DNA from: Sarcophilus harrisii
Taxonomy: Eukaryota; Chordata; Mammalia; Dasyuromorphia; Dasyuridae
Assembly (NCBI RefSeq): GCF_902635505.1
Contig: NC_045428.1
Span: 430,691,106 to 430,755,105 of the forward strand
DNA: 64,000 nt
Direction: 5' to 3'
Made by a program: the position numbers and the translations under genes. Each line of letters begins with the position of its first letter. The first letter of the stretch is position 1. The notes beneath the pieces are model-generated. The model had not been told where the DNA came from. It was given only the letters and a program-made list of their open reading frames with translations, and ran no database searches. Shown piece after piece: positions 12,111 to 26,700 of this stretch.

Positions 12111-13430
12111 AAAATCAGTTAAGAAAGAAATAAAGTGTAACTTTCAAGTAATAGAACAAAGACAACCCACACTTCACATCAGTAGATTAGATAATCTTTA
12201 TCAGATAGTAAAGAAAATGACAGGATTACAAATCAAAAATGTAGGGACACAAGACAAATAGGAAAAGAGATTGGGATAAGACCTTTTATATCCTGATATG
12301 GAAGATTCCCAGTTGAGAAAACATTTAGCTTTGTAACTCAGCAGCTTCTCTGCAACCAAGGGTCACTGAGTATTGCTTAGAGCACTGAGAGATTAAATGA
12401 ACAGCCCCATGTCATATAGCCTTCATATATCAGACAAGAATTAAACCTAGATTTGGATCTAAAAATAGTTCTTAAGTGCCTAAGCCACAATGTCTCTCAG
12501 AAAAATAAAGTAAAAACAGGAGACAAGATTGAAAGATCACTATAAAATAAGAATACTTAACTTGATGACACAATATGAAGCAATAATATAAGGATTACAG
12601 ATCTTCCAGAAAAACAATGGAAAAGAAAATATGAATGTCATATGAGAAATATTCAAACGGAAAGTTTGCCAAGTAACAGTGGAAACAGATGGCAAAGTTC
12701 ACATTAAGAGAATGTACAAAACACAAACAAAAATATACTCCAAATTTAAATTGCCATGAAACAGACAGGGTTAAATTTCAGTCTGAAAGCCAGGTGCCTA
12801 AAATCAAAGCAATCTCTTATATCATAGGATGAAATTATGCCAGTGTAGGAATTAAGGAAGTTGGAAAAACAAGCTAGATAGATGTTCCAGGACTGCCCCA
12901 GAGCCATTAGTCCTACTCATCCTGGAGATGTTCTTAGAAATGTCTTTGGAACAGGAATGTTCTTGCAAAACAGCAATGGGTAAATTCCAAAAGGTAACTG
13001 CCTAAGATTAAATAAACCATAAAAGTTGTAAGGTCATTCTGGGCTGGCATAGGGAATGAAAAAGCATCTGGAATGAGCCAGTCAGTTCATCTTTGGCTAA
13101 TTTTTTTCTGTAAGAGTTGCTTTACAAAATTGCAGACGGCTTTTTCACTATCCTTTTGTCATTACTGTTATCTGAATTTGCAGGAGTTTTTTACTTGCTT
13201 TGATATTGGGAGGGGGGAGAAATTGCACCTAGGAAACATGTCCTACCATCTTCCCAAGATATTCTAATTTTATTCTTGAACAATTTAAATTATTGGAAAG
13301 CTGGTTTTGATCTCTGAATAAAAAATGCTTACATTTACTATCAAGTGACAGTTCTCAAAATATTTGAATTTCATCTTTTCTCACATCTTATATTCTCTGA
13401 GATGGTTTTCTCCAGTATTCCTCAAGAAAT
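12110..13430. other. No gene seen apart from a MIR-like SINE
   Basis: AT-rich intergenic sequence 3' of RFC3. I could not assign it to a repeat family. Confidence 0.35.
12380..12505 (-). mobile_element. MIR-like SINE
   Basis: It reads gagagattaaatgaacagcc and aattaaacctagatttgga, in MIR order but diverged. Confidence 0.5.
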
Positions 13431-13960
13431 AGTTTCCAGCAGCTTCACCACACTGAATTGTCTCCACTCTCCATACAAGTAAGTATAGCATACTGTACTG
13501 AACACTATACTCCTGATGTAGTCGGACCAGCATCAAGTACAGTATGACTTTTACCCAAAGTGGAAAATATATCTTTATTAATGCAATTTAAAGTTTCTTT
13601 GAAATTTTTAGAAAAGCAGTCACATCTTAGTCATCTAAAATCTTTAATTCATCCTTTACATGAGCTTCTACCAAGTGAGGTTTCCTGTATCATATTCTTA
13701 AGTTAGCAGATTTTTAAAAACCTGATTATAGAACTTTATGTGTATAACACCCTTTAATTTCATTTCACTGGATTTAGCTCAGTGCCCAACTATACTTTTT
13801 AAATCCTGAATCTGTTGTTCATCAAATACTTTAGTTTTGTTACCAATTAGCATGTCATATATACTTGCATTCAAATTATTAAGAGAAATGTTTATACAGA
13901 ACAAGGCTTGAAAACACTTTAAAAATATATTTCTAAAATTTCATCTCTTTTAGTTTTCCT
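13430..13960 (-). mobile_element. CR1/L3 LINE fragment
   Basis: The plus strand reads the reverse of CR1: actcctgatgtagtcggacc, then gcatgtcatatatacttgca, aagagaaatgtttatacagaa (reverse of the INDL-coding stretch). Confidence 0.65.
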
Positions 13961-14369
13961 GAACCACAAAAATTACGTTATATTCAATGTTTCACATTTG
14001 TAGCATATCATTTTGACCTATTTTTAAAATGCAAATTAATTATCAAACAGCTAAATAAAACAAACTTGAAACATGAAGAATCTATTTTACTCTATCCTCC
14101 TTTCTTATGGTCTATATTGGCAATGGAACACTCAATATTTCCACTATCCATTCTACTGGTAATAAATGTCTTAAAAAATTTTAGCAATTTTAAGCAATTA
14201 TGAATCAATTCTTACCTGTTACTGTAGAGTTCTTATTCTTCATTGAGGGAAAAACAAAAGTCACTCTTTCAATGACTAGTCCTAGCTTGCAAATGTTCAT
14301 GTCACATGACCATGATAAATTATGATATGCCAGACAATTATTAGAGGATGCTAATTCTACTTGTTTTAT

Positions 14370-14530
14370 TTCTTGCTGGAGTATAGCATCAGCCCCATAA
14401 AAGATCTTAAAAGTCAGACAGTTAAACCCCATCATTTTACAGATAAAAAAGTCAAGGCTCAGGGAGATTAAGTGACTTGACCAACATCCCAAAGACAGCA
14501 AATGGCAGAGTCAAAATTTAAAACTAAATC
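14370..14530 (-). mobile_element. MIR-like SINE downstream of RFC3
   Basis: It reads ccccatcattttacagataa, then gattaagtgacttgacca and gcaaatggcagagtcaaaa. It lies about 320-480 nt past the RFC3 stop, so it may fall in or just beyond the 3' UTR. Confidence 0.75.
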
Positions 14531-14602
14531 CTCCTGCAAGAAATGTAGGCTAATGAAATCAAGAACACAAAACAGTTCACATCTAATACAATGTTATAAC
14601 AA

Positions 14603-14697
14603 TTTATTAATAGTAAAAAATAGCATTATCCTGACTTTTTAACACCAAAATTATAACATTCCATTAGACTACATGGTCTAGAGGCAAATGTTTTATT
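14603..14697 (-). terminator. RFC3: Candidate RFC3 poly(A) signals
   Basis: Two AATAAA hexamers lie on the minus strand downstream of the stop, at 14697-14692 (about 150 nt after it) and 14608-14603 (about 240 nt). Either could end the transcript. Which one is used cannot be told from sequence, and the region is AT-rich, so chance matches are possible. Confidence 0.4.
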
Positions 14698-14845
14698 TCT
14701 AGATGGCAAATAGTTCACTCAGTTACTAATATTAAAACAAGATGATTAATATGAATTTATTTGATCCACAGTGCCAACAACACAAGTGGTATAGGAGAAA
14801 TATCAATATTAAAATATGCTGAGAAGTGCCACCAAATGAAAGACT

Positions 14846-15037
14846 TTAGAACATCATGGCTTCTAATCCTTCTTCCATAAACTTCTTATAAATCGCCATG
14901 AACTTTGCCACAAATGCTTCAAGGTGGTAAATGGCTTTGCTACCAAGTTGAAGACGGTGTTCATAGTAAGCTGCCATCTGTGCAACCTCCCCTTTCAGTT
15001 GTCCATCACAATTATGTAAAAGTTCTGAGAGAAGGCC
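14846..15037 (-). CDS. RFC3: RFC3 exon 9 (terminal coding exon, with TAA stop)
   Basis: It is 192 bp including the stop and encodes residues 294-356, from [18 protein letters not shown] to EAMMF. The acceptor is ATTTCTTTTTAG and the stop TAA is at 14848-14846. The C-terminus agrees with the family, so the gene ends normally. Confidence 0.96.
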   Translation of the reverse strand, partial: GLLSELLHNCDGQLKGEVAQMAAYYEHRLQLGSKAIYHLEAFVAKFMAIYKKFMEEGLEAMMF

Positions 15038-18000
15038 CTAAAAAGAAATAACTAATGATTAAAAAGTAAACCTTTCTAAGACATCCTTCATTGTCTATAA
15101 ACTGCTACATTTTAGACAGTTTACATGCAACATACATACAACTAATATACATAATTACAAGTCCAAGTGGGAAAAACTCAGTAGCATTGACATTTTCAAA
15201 CACAATTAATTTAAAATAAAAGTTTCTATACATACTGTACAAATACCATCCTCACCTCTGTTCGATTATTGGAATAAGCAAATTGGTCTTCCTCTCCTCA
15301 TCCCAATTAATCCTCCATATAACTGATATACTCATTTTTCTTACATGCAGATCTGACCATGTATACCTTTATATGATAAACTTTACTGGTCACTTACTGC
15401 CTTTAGCACAATATAAAGAATTTTATACCCTGGCTCAAATCTTTCAAATCTTACAACATTATTGCTATTTCTAAAGAATCCTTCTCTATTTCCTTGACAA
15501 ATGGCATTCTACCTCTTGCCTCTTGAGCCTTTGCACTGGTTACACTCCAAGTCTGGAATACTCTATACCTTCTCAACCCCAGCTCAGATACAGAAGTTCT
15601 CCCTTCCTTCAAAAGACAACTTAAGCAAATTTCTACACAAAGTCCTTCCTGATTCCAATTGCTAAACTCCTCAACTATCTTATATTTATTCTGTGTATGC
15701 TTATATAATGCACATGTCTTCCCAACAGAATATAAGCTCCTTGAGAGAAAAGCAAATTTTATTTTTTTATCTTTGTACGTACCCCCTCCGCAAGTCTACT
15801 ACAACCCCTGGTACAAAACAAGTGCTTATTAAATGTTTGTTGATTAGTCAGAGAAAACTAGTAAATACAATATGATTATTTCCTACAAATACAATATATC
15901 CGAAAATTGTTCTCTAATTTATGCAAATAGGCATAGGATCTTTGTCCCAGTGGAAAGAAGAGGACCTGGATTTTAAAATGATCTCCGATTCTAACTTTGG
16001 GCAGGTCACTTATCCTTCCTAGGCCTCAAGTTCTTAATGTGTAAAATAGAGGGGATAAGGAGGGTTGAACTAGAGGGTCCCTGAGATTTCTTTTGTCTCT
16101 AAATCTACAATCCCTTGGCTTGAAGGAAATTCCTGGCTCAACTGAAGTATAGAAAAATCCATATATAACTTAGTAGAAAAGTCCTAAGGAGTTTTAAAAA
16201 CGAAACAATAATAACATAATGAAAACCCCAACATTTTTATTATACATAAAAGTTTGCAAAATATTCTACATGTCTATCTTATTTAATATTCATAACATTA
16301 GTGATATTACCACTGATATTAAAGATGAAAAGACTGAGGGCTAGGGAAGATAATTATCTAGGGTCACCCCGCTAGTACTAAAGGAAAGATTTACACCTTC
16401 ATCTTCCTGACTCCAAGTTTATTCATTGTATCATACTAAGTCTTCTATAATTTAAAATATCAAAAAAATTTGTAATTCCAAATTATGATCTAAATAAAAG
16501 AATAAATAAAAGGTACAAAACTAAATGTATCGCAATACACATTCCAAGCAGGAGAAAAACTTAACCAAGGCCAAGCCTAGTAGAAAGAAATGCAAGGTCA
16601 CAGGATCGTGGAATTTAGAGCTGAGAGGTTACTTTTGAGGATATCTTATCCAATCTCCCCATTTTAAAGATGACGAAGAGAAATATGAATTGAAACACAA
16701 AGTCACAGTAAGTAGCAGAGCTGGGATTGAATCCAGGTCTTCTAACTGCTAATTTCAGCCTTCAAAAAGTAGAAATAATGGAGGTGAAATTCTATTCTGG
16801 TTCTGATTTTTAAGTTGTTAAGATAAAAATGATGATAACCTTAGAGAGAAGTGACCACTCTTTGTGAAAGAGAGGACAGGAAATCAAAGCTCTTTGTGAG
16901 AGAGAAAAGGAAATTTGACCATTATCCAGTATTTTCCCTAGATTTTTGAAAGCGATTTCAAAGTTATTCAGAGGAAAGTTAAAAAAGAAGCCCATGGACT
17001 AAAAGACTTTGACAAAAAAGAAACAAAATGGAATTTTGAATGCAAAAAGGGATACAATTCCATAAAAGAGGGAAAATGAGATTTGTCTAAAGAAACCAAA
17101 TTGTATGTACAAAAACCTCATCAACCAATTTAGATTTTAAGATGAAATTTGTAGAAGATGGAAAGAAGGCTTAGTAACAGAAGATGAATATAAGTGAATG
17201 GCATACTTCCATAAGTTAGACTGAGATTCAGAATGATCTGAGATGGACAAGGCTAATTAAAAACATTTTAAAAGGTTTGTTGTGTGTTTCTTATTATACT
17301 GAGAGAAAATTAAGGATTAAAGAAGGGATAGGACCTTTCTTTGTGGTGGATAGTATAAGATTTTTCAACAAATCGAAGGAAGAGTTGTTTAATTCTAATT
17401 TTGTTCCTGTTTTCTCTAACAAGAATTACTTTTATACTAGAAATGGCATTAAAAAATTTACTGAGAGAATTAATAGTCAAGATGAGTAAGAAGATATTAA
17501 AAAAGCACCTAGTTGTCCTTGATGAATTCAAGTCAGGTGGCTTAGATGATTTACATTCCCAAGTTCTGAAAGAACTGGAAGGTATGATTGCTGAGCAATA
17601 TGATGCTGTTTGAAAGATCATGAAAACCAAAGGAGTACCACAGGAAAAGAGAAAACGTGGAGATTTTTGAAAAAGGAAATATAAGCAAACTAAAGGCCAA
17701 TGACCTTGAATTCCAGGCCTGAGTAAATCCTAGAACAGATCACTTCTCCAGAAAGAGAAATGGGGATTATAAAGAACAAGCTGTCTTAAACAAATCTCAT
17801 TTCTTTTTCTTACCACACTACTGATGTAGGAAAGATTCCTTTCTAGATTCCCACCCCCTCCTAGTTAATGTAATTACCCTTTGACTCACAAATCCTGGTC
17901 CCTTTGTATTCCAATAGAAGATCCAGACCTGTTCCAGCCCCCATCCCAATCTGAGCCAACTTTGCGGCTATACCCAAAGGCCCCTCCAGCTAAATCTCCC

Positions 18001-20759
18001 ATTATAAAAGGGCCATGCTGGTACCCCCTCTCTTTGCAGAGGTCCCAAACATGCTAGCCATATGAGGACCTCTGTCCATTGGACCCTCTGTCCAGTGCCC
18101 TCCTTATCTCTACCTTCACCTATCTCCTTACCTCCAAGCCCAATAATAAACCTCTTTTATCAATCTAGCTCTGGGGCCAATAAATGCTTTTATTGGGGAC
18201 TCATGCCACTACTAGAGCTCATTTATCGCTGTATCCTTGAGTTGAATCGAGGGGGGTTGCAGGGGAGCTCCATTTGACTTCCTGTACCCCAAACCTGCCA
18301 CTAGACCTTAACTAAACCCTAATTTCATTTAGGTAACCCAAATCTAGACCTCAATACTACCAAACTATTAAGTGAGAAGAATACTATGGTTAAAGTTCAT
18401 CAAAAATTTAACAAGTTTTTGTTAAAAGTATTTCAGATTATTCTTACACATAAGATGGAGAACACTATATCATTCATTGTATCATACTAAGTCAAAGTGG
18501 GATAGTAATATAATTATGATGGATATAAAAATGGTTCAATGTCATCATGTTAGGATGTCTCTAATGCAGCACTCAGAAATCTGTCTTGACCTTGTGCTAA
18601 GTAACATTTTTATCAATGACTTGGATTAAGGCAAGGATGGTATGTTCACCAAATTTGTACAGAAGGCTGGGAGGGATAGCTAACACATTGGATGAGAATC
18701 AGGATCAAAAGGATCTTGTCAGGCAAGAAAGCATATGTCCTTAACCTGGAATGCATGAATTTTGTTTTTAAAAAATATTTTAAACTGTTTTGAAATAGAA
18801 TTGATTTTTTTAAAAAATTGTAAGTTTCATTTTATACACTTATCAACATCATTCTAAGGAGTGCAATGGGGTACAATAGCAAAAATAAGGTTGATTTGTT
18901 TTTGCCTTTATTTCCCTTTACATAAGGCTAGAACCCTAGGTTGGATTTAATTGGAAATAGAGAAGTGGCTTACTGATAGAGTGTGAGGCTTAGAATCAAT
19001 AAGATCTGAATTCAAATTTGTAACTTCTACTTGCTTCAATTTCCTCAACTGCAAAATGAGAATAATAATACTATCTATCTCTCAGGATTGTTGTGAAGCT
19101 CAAATGAGATAATATTTGTGAAGAACTAGCACAGTATTAGATGCATGGTAGATGCTTAATAAATGCCTTTTCCTTACTTCCTAATAAAGTGACATTCAAT
19201 AGGAATAAACAGAAAGTCTAGCACTTAGATACAATCAACTTCACAAGTATAAGATATGAAGCTATGCTTGGAAAGTAGCTTTTTTTCTGAAAAAGATTTG
19301 GAGGTGTGAAGTGCTTACCTGGTCAATATTAGTCGGAAATGTTGAGTTAGCCAAAAAAAGATAATGGGCTACATTAAGACAAAGAGCTTCCAGGAATAAG
19401 AAGATGACAATGCATTATATTTTGCCCTCATAAGACTTAATGTGAATTTCAATATCTTGCACCATTGTTTAACTACTATAAGTGGCATTATATGAAATGT
19501 GGCATTATCTGAAGCTATTTCAATACCATTTTGACCAATTAACTTTGTTCTATTCAATGATCACAAATTGTACCCTTGACTCTTTTCTGCTATCTTATAA
19601 TATATAATACTAAGAGGAAGGATAGCTAATACACTTTCAACATTTGAAAACATGAATTCTTGATGGATTTAAGCCAGATGTGTCCTGTGTAGTGGAAGTT
19701 TCTCACACTAACCTTTTAAGGACGTGAAAAAGGGAAGAATGCTAAATGTTGTGGGGGGGGAAAGGAGCACTATGTAGAAGTCATAAACTTATTTGTGACA
19801 CCTCCACAAAATGGTTAAGAAAATATAAAAATGCTATCAATCTACATGTCTTTCTCATTGCTATAAAATTTGTATAAAGAAATCTACATACTCAAAAAGG
19901 GTAGCCTTGATGAAAGCATGAGAAGGAAATAGGCAGCTTCCTAAGTCAACATCCCTATTTCTAAAGCAGACTGTATCACAACTGACTGAAAAGGGTAAGG
20001 AATATGAAAGTCCACGTATGTGTTTTGTTTATTGAGTATTAAAAAAAAATACTGGATTGAGTAAAGCAACTTGTTATTTTAAAGGATCTTCTCCAAGAAG
20101 GTATATTTAATTATATGAAAATCATACAAAATTTCTTGAAATATGTAGCAGAAATAAGTCCGTCTGAAGACCCTTCAATTATCAAGCAACAAAACATTAA
20201 GATATATGCTTGCCAAAGATATTTGTCTTGTAATACAGAATTCAAATGAAAGCACTCCTCATATATAATAAAATCTCACAGATGCTCCTGTTTTCAAATG
20301 AAACTCCCAACTGCATCAAGCCCTGAAACACTAGGAAGCTTCTTAAAGGAAACTAATAATTACTCAAAATAGTTTGACTTATGTCCAAAGCAAAAATCAA
20401 GGAGATAAAGAATGTTTCTTGATCCAGCCTGTGATGTACAGTGGTACATGAAATCATATAGTTCTTTATCCAATGGAAGAAATCTCTTAAACAGATATTG
20501 AATAGGCAAAGTCAACTGGGCCTATAACTAAACAGGAGGGGAAAAAAACCAGACTGGATTGTGTAATACTTTTTAGTGATCTCCAACTATTCCTGGAAAC
20601 AAAAACCCATTTTTAAAAAATCAGTATTGTTCTGATTATGATGTATGGTGGCTAACTCATAAAATAGGAGTCTCCAAAGAACAAAGCTATGGTTCCCCAA
20701 AGGGCAATGAAGAGGAATTTGGTGGAAGAGTAGATAGTAATTAACTGATAGAAAAAAAA

Positions 20760-20797
<38 letters not shown>

Positions 20798-23700
20798 AAG
20801 AAAGAAAGTCAGAGAGAGAACCAATGTACATCATATGTGTTTCAATGGTACTTAAGAAAATTATTTAATAATTGCTTATTAAGTTCCAGGTATTATGCTG
20901 AGCACTGAGCATACAAAATAAGAAAAATGAGACAGATCCTGTCCTTAATAATCTTGCATTCTAATGGGAAAAGGAAAGCAATAGGAATGGAATCCGGAAG
21001 GTACCTGGCAAGTTGAATGGTTCCCTATGAATGACTTAAAAGGACATGTGGACAAGAGGAATATTTGAGAATAATGAGAAGACTTGGATGAACTGCAGTG
21101 TATTACAGGATCCAAAGAAATTTAAAAGAGGTAAAGTTTATAATATGTCATTTTGTATTTACAAAATAACATATTGACTCACAGTGAGGTTTGTGATTTC
21201 TTTTATTTTGTTTTTATTCAGAGTATAATATATAATATATATAATATATATATAATATAATATAAGAGTATAATAATATTTTATTTATATTTTATTTCTT
21301 TTATTTTGTTTTTATTCAGAGTATAATGAAGTATAAACAAGTAAAAGATAGAATCAAGAAGTTATATATAGACAAAGACATAGTAGGTTTGGTTTGAAGA
21401 GAATAGTGGCTTTTAAGGGAAAAAGGAATCTTGGCATCTTCCAAACCCCAAACCTCTATCCCTTATCACTTCACTCTAATTTTCTCCCTTTTCTTCCTGT
21501 TTTATTCTTTCCTTCTGTAATTTACTTCCTATTTTAGAAATCATAATATAGAATTGGAATCTATTTTTATGATTCTTTTTATTTAATGAATGAAATATTA
21601 TGGTATCTATTTTAATTTGTAAAATAAATTAAACATTTTATACTTCTTTCTCCTAAAGGGAAAAAGAAGACAATTAAGTTAGCTGTATATTGCTACAGAT
21701 ATTTTTATAACTTATATTTAACTCAAATTTTCTCAGAGAGCAGATCAACAGAAAAAATTCCTCATCCCTGATGTAAGCTAAAAATAAGACTATTATTATT
21801 AAAAACCCAAATGTTTAAAATTAACAAATAAAAATAGCTACAGGAAATAAAACAAATAGATTTGCTCAATATTTAACTTTATCTCCAATTTTCTATGTTT
21901 TTTAAGAGTACAAAATAAGAAATCAGTTTACCTTCATAATTATTTCAGGAGGAATACAATGAGTTAATAGTTCATAAAGTCGTCCACGAATTTCAAGTAG
22001 CCTGTTTAAAATAAAAAATACACAAATTTACAGCTTACAAACAAACATTATATACAAAGCATTTACTTACGTTTTATTATTCTAGGAAGTGAATAATCAG
22101 ATATAAAAGTGAACTTTAAAAGAGGTAATCGTGTCTGAGATTCATGTAATGAAATAGACATAACCCTCTCAGGAAGCAGCTGTCTAGGAAAAACTTTTAT
22201 TATCAAATATATTCAATAGGGGTTCCAAGATACATGAACAACTAACAGAAAAAGAACAAAAACTATTCTCCAATAAAGTGGTCAAAAAATGTGAATGAAC
22301 AGTTCTCAAAGGAAATAACAACTGTTCAAAAGAAAGTTGCAGATTACTAATAGTAAGAAAATGCAAATCATAATAATCTTGAATTTTTACCCACTAAGTC
22401 AAAAATATCAAAAAATGAGAAGTCAAGTTTGGAGGAGTTATAGAGAGACAAGAGGACTAAAATATTGCTGATGGATTTATGCACTGGTACAATCATTCTT
22501 GAAAAACAATTTAGACCTGCAATAAAGTGGCTAAAATGCACATACCCTTTAATCCAGAAAATTTCACTGTTTATTATATGCCCCAAAGTGTTGATTGACA
22601 AAATAAGGCTTACCATAAACAAAAATATTTATAGGTACATTTTTTTATGGTAACAAAGAACTGAAAACAAAGGTTAAGACATGGGCCAAATAAACTGACA
22701 AAAGAATGTAATGGACATTATTATACTATGAGAAAAAATGAGCATAATGAATACAGAGAAGTATGAAAAGACTTAGATGAATTGGTGCAAAAAGAAACAA
22801 GCAGAGTCAGGAAAATAAAATGCACAAAGCTTCTTAAACAGTGGATTATGACCTTATATGGGTCATATAAATGAATGTGAGAGTTGTGAAAAATTTGGCA
22901 ACAGTAAGAAGTTTCTGAACGCAATGAACAAAAATTAATTCAAAATCAAACACATAATGAATCCAAAGTGATTCTGGGAGTGCTTGCCCATGCTGCATCA
23001 GGCAACTTCACTACAGCCTTGGTTCCGAAGACCCAAAATGAGCACTTTGTAGTAGCACATGCATGAATACTGCCAGAAACACCTTGGGCTCAGATTCAAG
23101 ATGGAGTTGCATAAAAATTTCTCAGATGAAAATGGGACATGTATGGAAAATGTTTAAGAAGCCCTGCCATAGAACATCAGTTTTTTGTTTTTGGATGTAC
23201 AGTTTAGATTAATTGATTTTCTTCCTCTTTTAAAAAAAAATCTATTAGATGATTCTCTGAAAGGGAGAAGAGCAAATTAGGATACAAGAGAAATATATTT
23301 TTAAAATAAAGTTATTTTCCATATCACTTGCAGCAAAGCAAAACTTGGATTTCATTTATTTTTACTGACTTAATTTAACTAAACATACTATAATCCTCAG
23401 ATCTTTTTCTAGATTAAACAAGTTTACAAGTTATTTGTTACAATACTTTAAATGACTTTTCACCCATTGATTTCCATAAAAATTTCAAGTATAAATTCTC
23501 TTTCCTCAATACTGCAATCCAAAACTAGTTTTGAGTTATATATTTTAGAATCCGACAAAATTTCTTATTATAGTAAATAGAATTGAAGCTGTCACCTCAA
23601 CATAATTTCTCTGCTGCCCAAACATAACAATGTAGGTTAATGGGAAAACAAACTAATGCACTTTTGACATGGCTTTAAATTAGTCTAGCAATTCTGGGAA

Positions 23701-26700
23701 GTAATTTGGAACTATGCCCCCAAAAGTTCACTGAACTATTCATTAACACTCTGGTTATTATTATATTTTATAATATATTATATCTATATAATATACTTGT
23801 TATATATTAACACTTATACCCTAAAGATATAAAAGAGGAAAAGAATCTAAATGGAAAAAATATGGTAGTACATAACCGTAATTCCTGCTTCTGGTTGGGA
23901 AGCTGAGGTTTGAGTGAGCTCAGGAATTTTGAGCTACAGTAAGACTAAGCTGACTGGGTGTCCACATTAAATCTGGCAGGAATTTATTATGCCTCAGGAT
24001 CAAAGGGCCATCAGGCTGCTTAAGGAAACATGAAGTAGCCCAGGTTGGAAACAGAAGATCAGAGGTTCGGTACTGATCAGTAATGGGATCATACTCATGA
24101 GTAGCCACTGTAATTCCAGTCTGAGTGATATAAAGAGACCTAGCAGAAAGGAAGAAAGAAAGGAAGGGGAAATGATGAAAGGGACAGTTTCAAGGAAATC
24201 CAAGAACACTTAATAAACTGATGTAGCGTGAATGTATAAAACAATAATACTGATCAATGCACAGACCAACTATGAAGTCAGGATCAATGATCATCACTGA
24301 TCCTGACAAAGCAACTATTTACTTCTCCTGAGAAAGGTGATGAAACTCAAGTTACTGGATGACACACATATATTCTTGGACACAACCAATATGGGTATAG
24401 GTGTGTGTGTGTGTGCCCCCACTTGAGTATGCAGGCAGGGCAGAGGGTGGAGATGAGAAAGGAGTGTCATTGAAACACATTTTTCAAATACACATTTTTC
24501 AAATGCACAGGAGAAAATGGATCAAAGATAAGCAAGGCAGTTCTGAAAACAATATGGTGAATTTATTAGATATTTTCAAAGAAAAACATTGTATAATAAA
24601 CAGTACCCAATGAGTGACTAATAGAAAGAATGTCTTATCATATTTTTAAAACTATAACAATTCACATATTAGGAATCCTGCTACAGTATTATAAAGTACC
24701 ACCAAGTCTCTCCTATTTCCATCTTGTTTTTGTTTTAAGTCAGTAGTAAAATTTTTGGGGTAGAGGGGGAAAAAGGAAAAGATGAGTGAGGCAATGAAGT
24801 AAAGTGACTTGTAAGGTCACAGCTAATCCACTCTATCTAATCCATAGCTCTATCTACTGTACCACCTAGCTGCCCCAAGCCTCTCCCATTTTCAAGTTAT
24901 GAACCTGTATAGCCTCAGTATCCATAACAGTGGGGATGATTGACTTGAATTAGAATTACAAGAAGATTATGACATAAGATATTGAAAAGTGCTGAAGTCA
25001 CTACTTCAATTATTTTAATATAAAAAACTGGCTCATAATCAGCCACATAGCTCTGATATATACTTGTCCCAGTAATTTTTAAATAATGAAAAGCCATCAT
25101 GCATTTTGTATATTAATAAGAAATACTGACTTCCAGGAAGGCATATTAAATGGAATCACACCATAATCAATATAGGAAAAAAAAAATCAAAGACTCAGAT
25201 TGGTAGCAGCAATTCATCACTTTTTTTTTTCTACTAGTCTAATAGAAAATAAAATTGGTACCGTTGTACAAATGATCAGCCAGAGTTATCTTCCACTGTC
25301 AACTAAGAATGTTTTTATATAATACAATGGAAATAACCACATCATCAGCTTCAGAAAAAAATAGCAATATTTCTCCATTATATAAGCATGTTTTTAATTG
25401 CCAAGATCTCTTTTAAGAAAATTACAGGAAAAGATGCCATACCCAGAACAGTTATATAAAATAGTAATAAACGGTTACAAAATGTGACTATGAGAAAAGT
25501 CTATCAAGTTAAGGCAACATCTCTGTCAATAACTCTTAAGCTAACAAGATTTCTCAAGTCAACTGTCTAAAAATAGTCTTTTTTATTTAAAAAGTAATTA
25601 TTTGAAATTTTAGGTTATTTTAAAATTGTATAGATTTATTTCATATAAATTATATTAAAGTTTAATTTATTTAAATTAATTAAAAACTAACTTTCTTTTA
25701 GAAATAAAATAAAAAATACAAACACCTTGAAAAGACCTCATCATTTTTTGGGAGGGAATATTCAACAAGCAATTTTTCTCTGAAACTGAGAAACTGAATG
25801 GAATGTGACTTTCCAAAAAAAAAAACAAAAACCCTTCCTTCCTTTTAAATAAGCCATTCCCTAAACAGATGGCATGGTGATGTGAATAATATTGATCAGG
25901 AGTTTAAAGATAAGGATCAAAGTTTAGCTATGCCTATTAATTTGTGGTTCTCAACAAATCATTCAACCTGTCAGGCCTTCAATTTAAAAGTCCCCATTAG
26001 TTTTAATATTATGATTCTAAAGACATGCATTACTAAAATGAAATTAAAATATTAACTAAAAGTTTTAATAATTCAACCTTTACATAAATAACTACAAAAC
26101 TCCATGTTAATTATAATTTTCCCTTAATTTAGAGAATATCCAGTGTTTGCTCACAGCATGTTATGTCATTTCTTTGAAGAATCCCTCATATGAAACATTA
26201 GAAAAAGTAATTGACCAACTTCATTGACAGAAGGGTAAAAAAATAAAAACTAAACTTTTACCAGTATTGTTCTTATCTTAACTTAAAATCAATGACTTTC
26301 AAAGTGGAAGCATTTCTCTATGGGAAAACCATTTTTAATCAGCTTAAGAGTTTACTTACGGGAACAGGTTTATTTTGTGGTAAAACAGGCCAAGAGAAAA
26401 CTCTTTGAATCTTTATTATATATTATGGCTATGTTCTTTGCACTACTAGAAGCCAGAGAAGTTAGCAATATATTATGCAGAAATATTAAGTCAGCTATTT
26501 GATGGATGTGAGAAATACAAAAGAATTCCAACTCACTTCCAGCAGTAGTTATAATTTATACATAAATTCAACACATTTACACATCAAGAGTTCAATAAAA
26601 AGGGCATGTTTATTTATTATCTATTTCTAGCAACTTCTGAATTACTAGATTTCTGAATGCTAATCTAACCAATTTCTTCAAGGCTTTGAACATAGAACAA

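Noticed and set aside
17401-17613. 70-codon frame with a clean coiled-coil look ([18 protein letters not shown])
   Set aside because: It is the CR1/L3 LINE ORF2 and not a host gene.
23858-24146. Alu- or B1-like SINE
   Set aside because: The 7SL S domain is present, and those SINEs lack it; the host also looks marsupial, where Alu and B1 do not occur.
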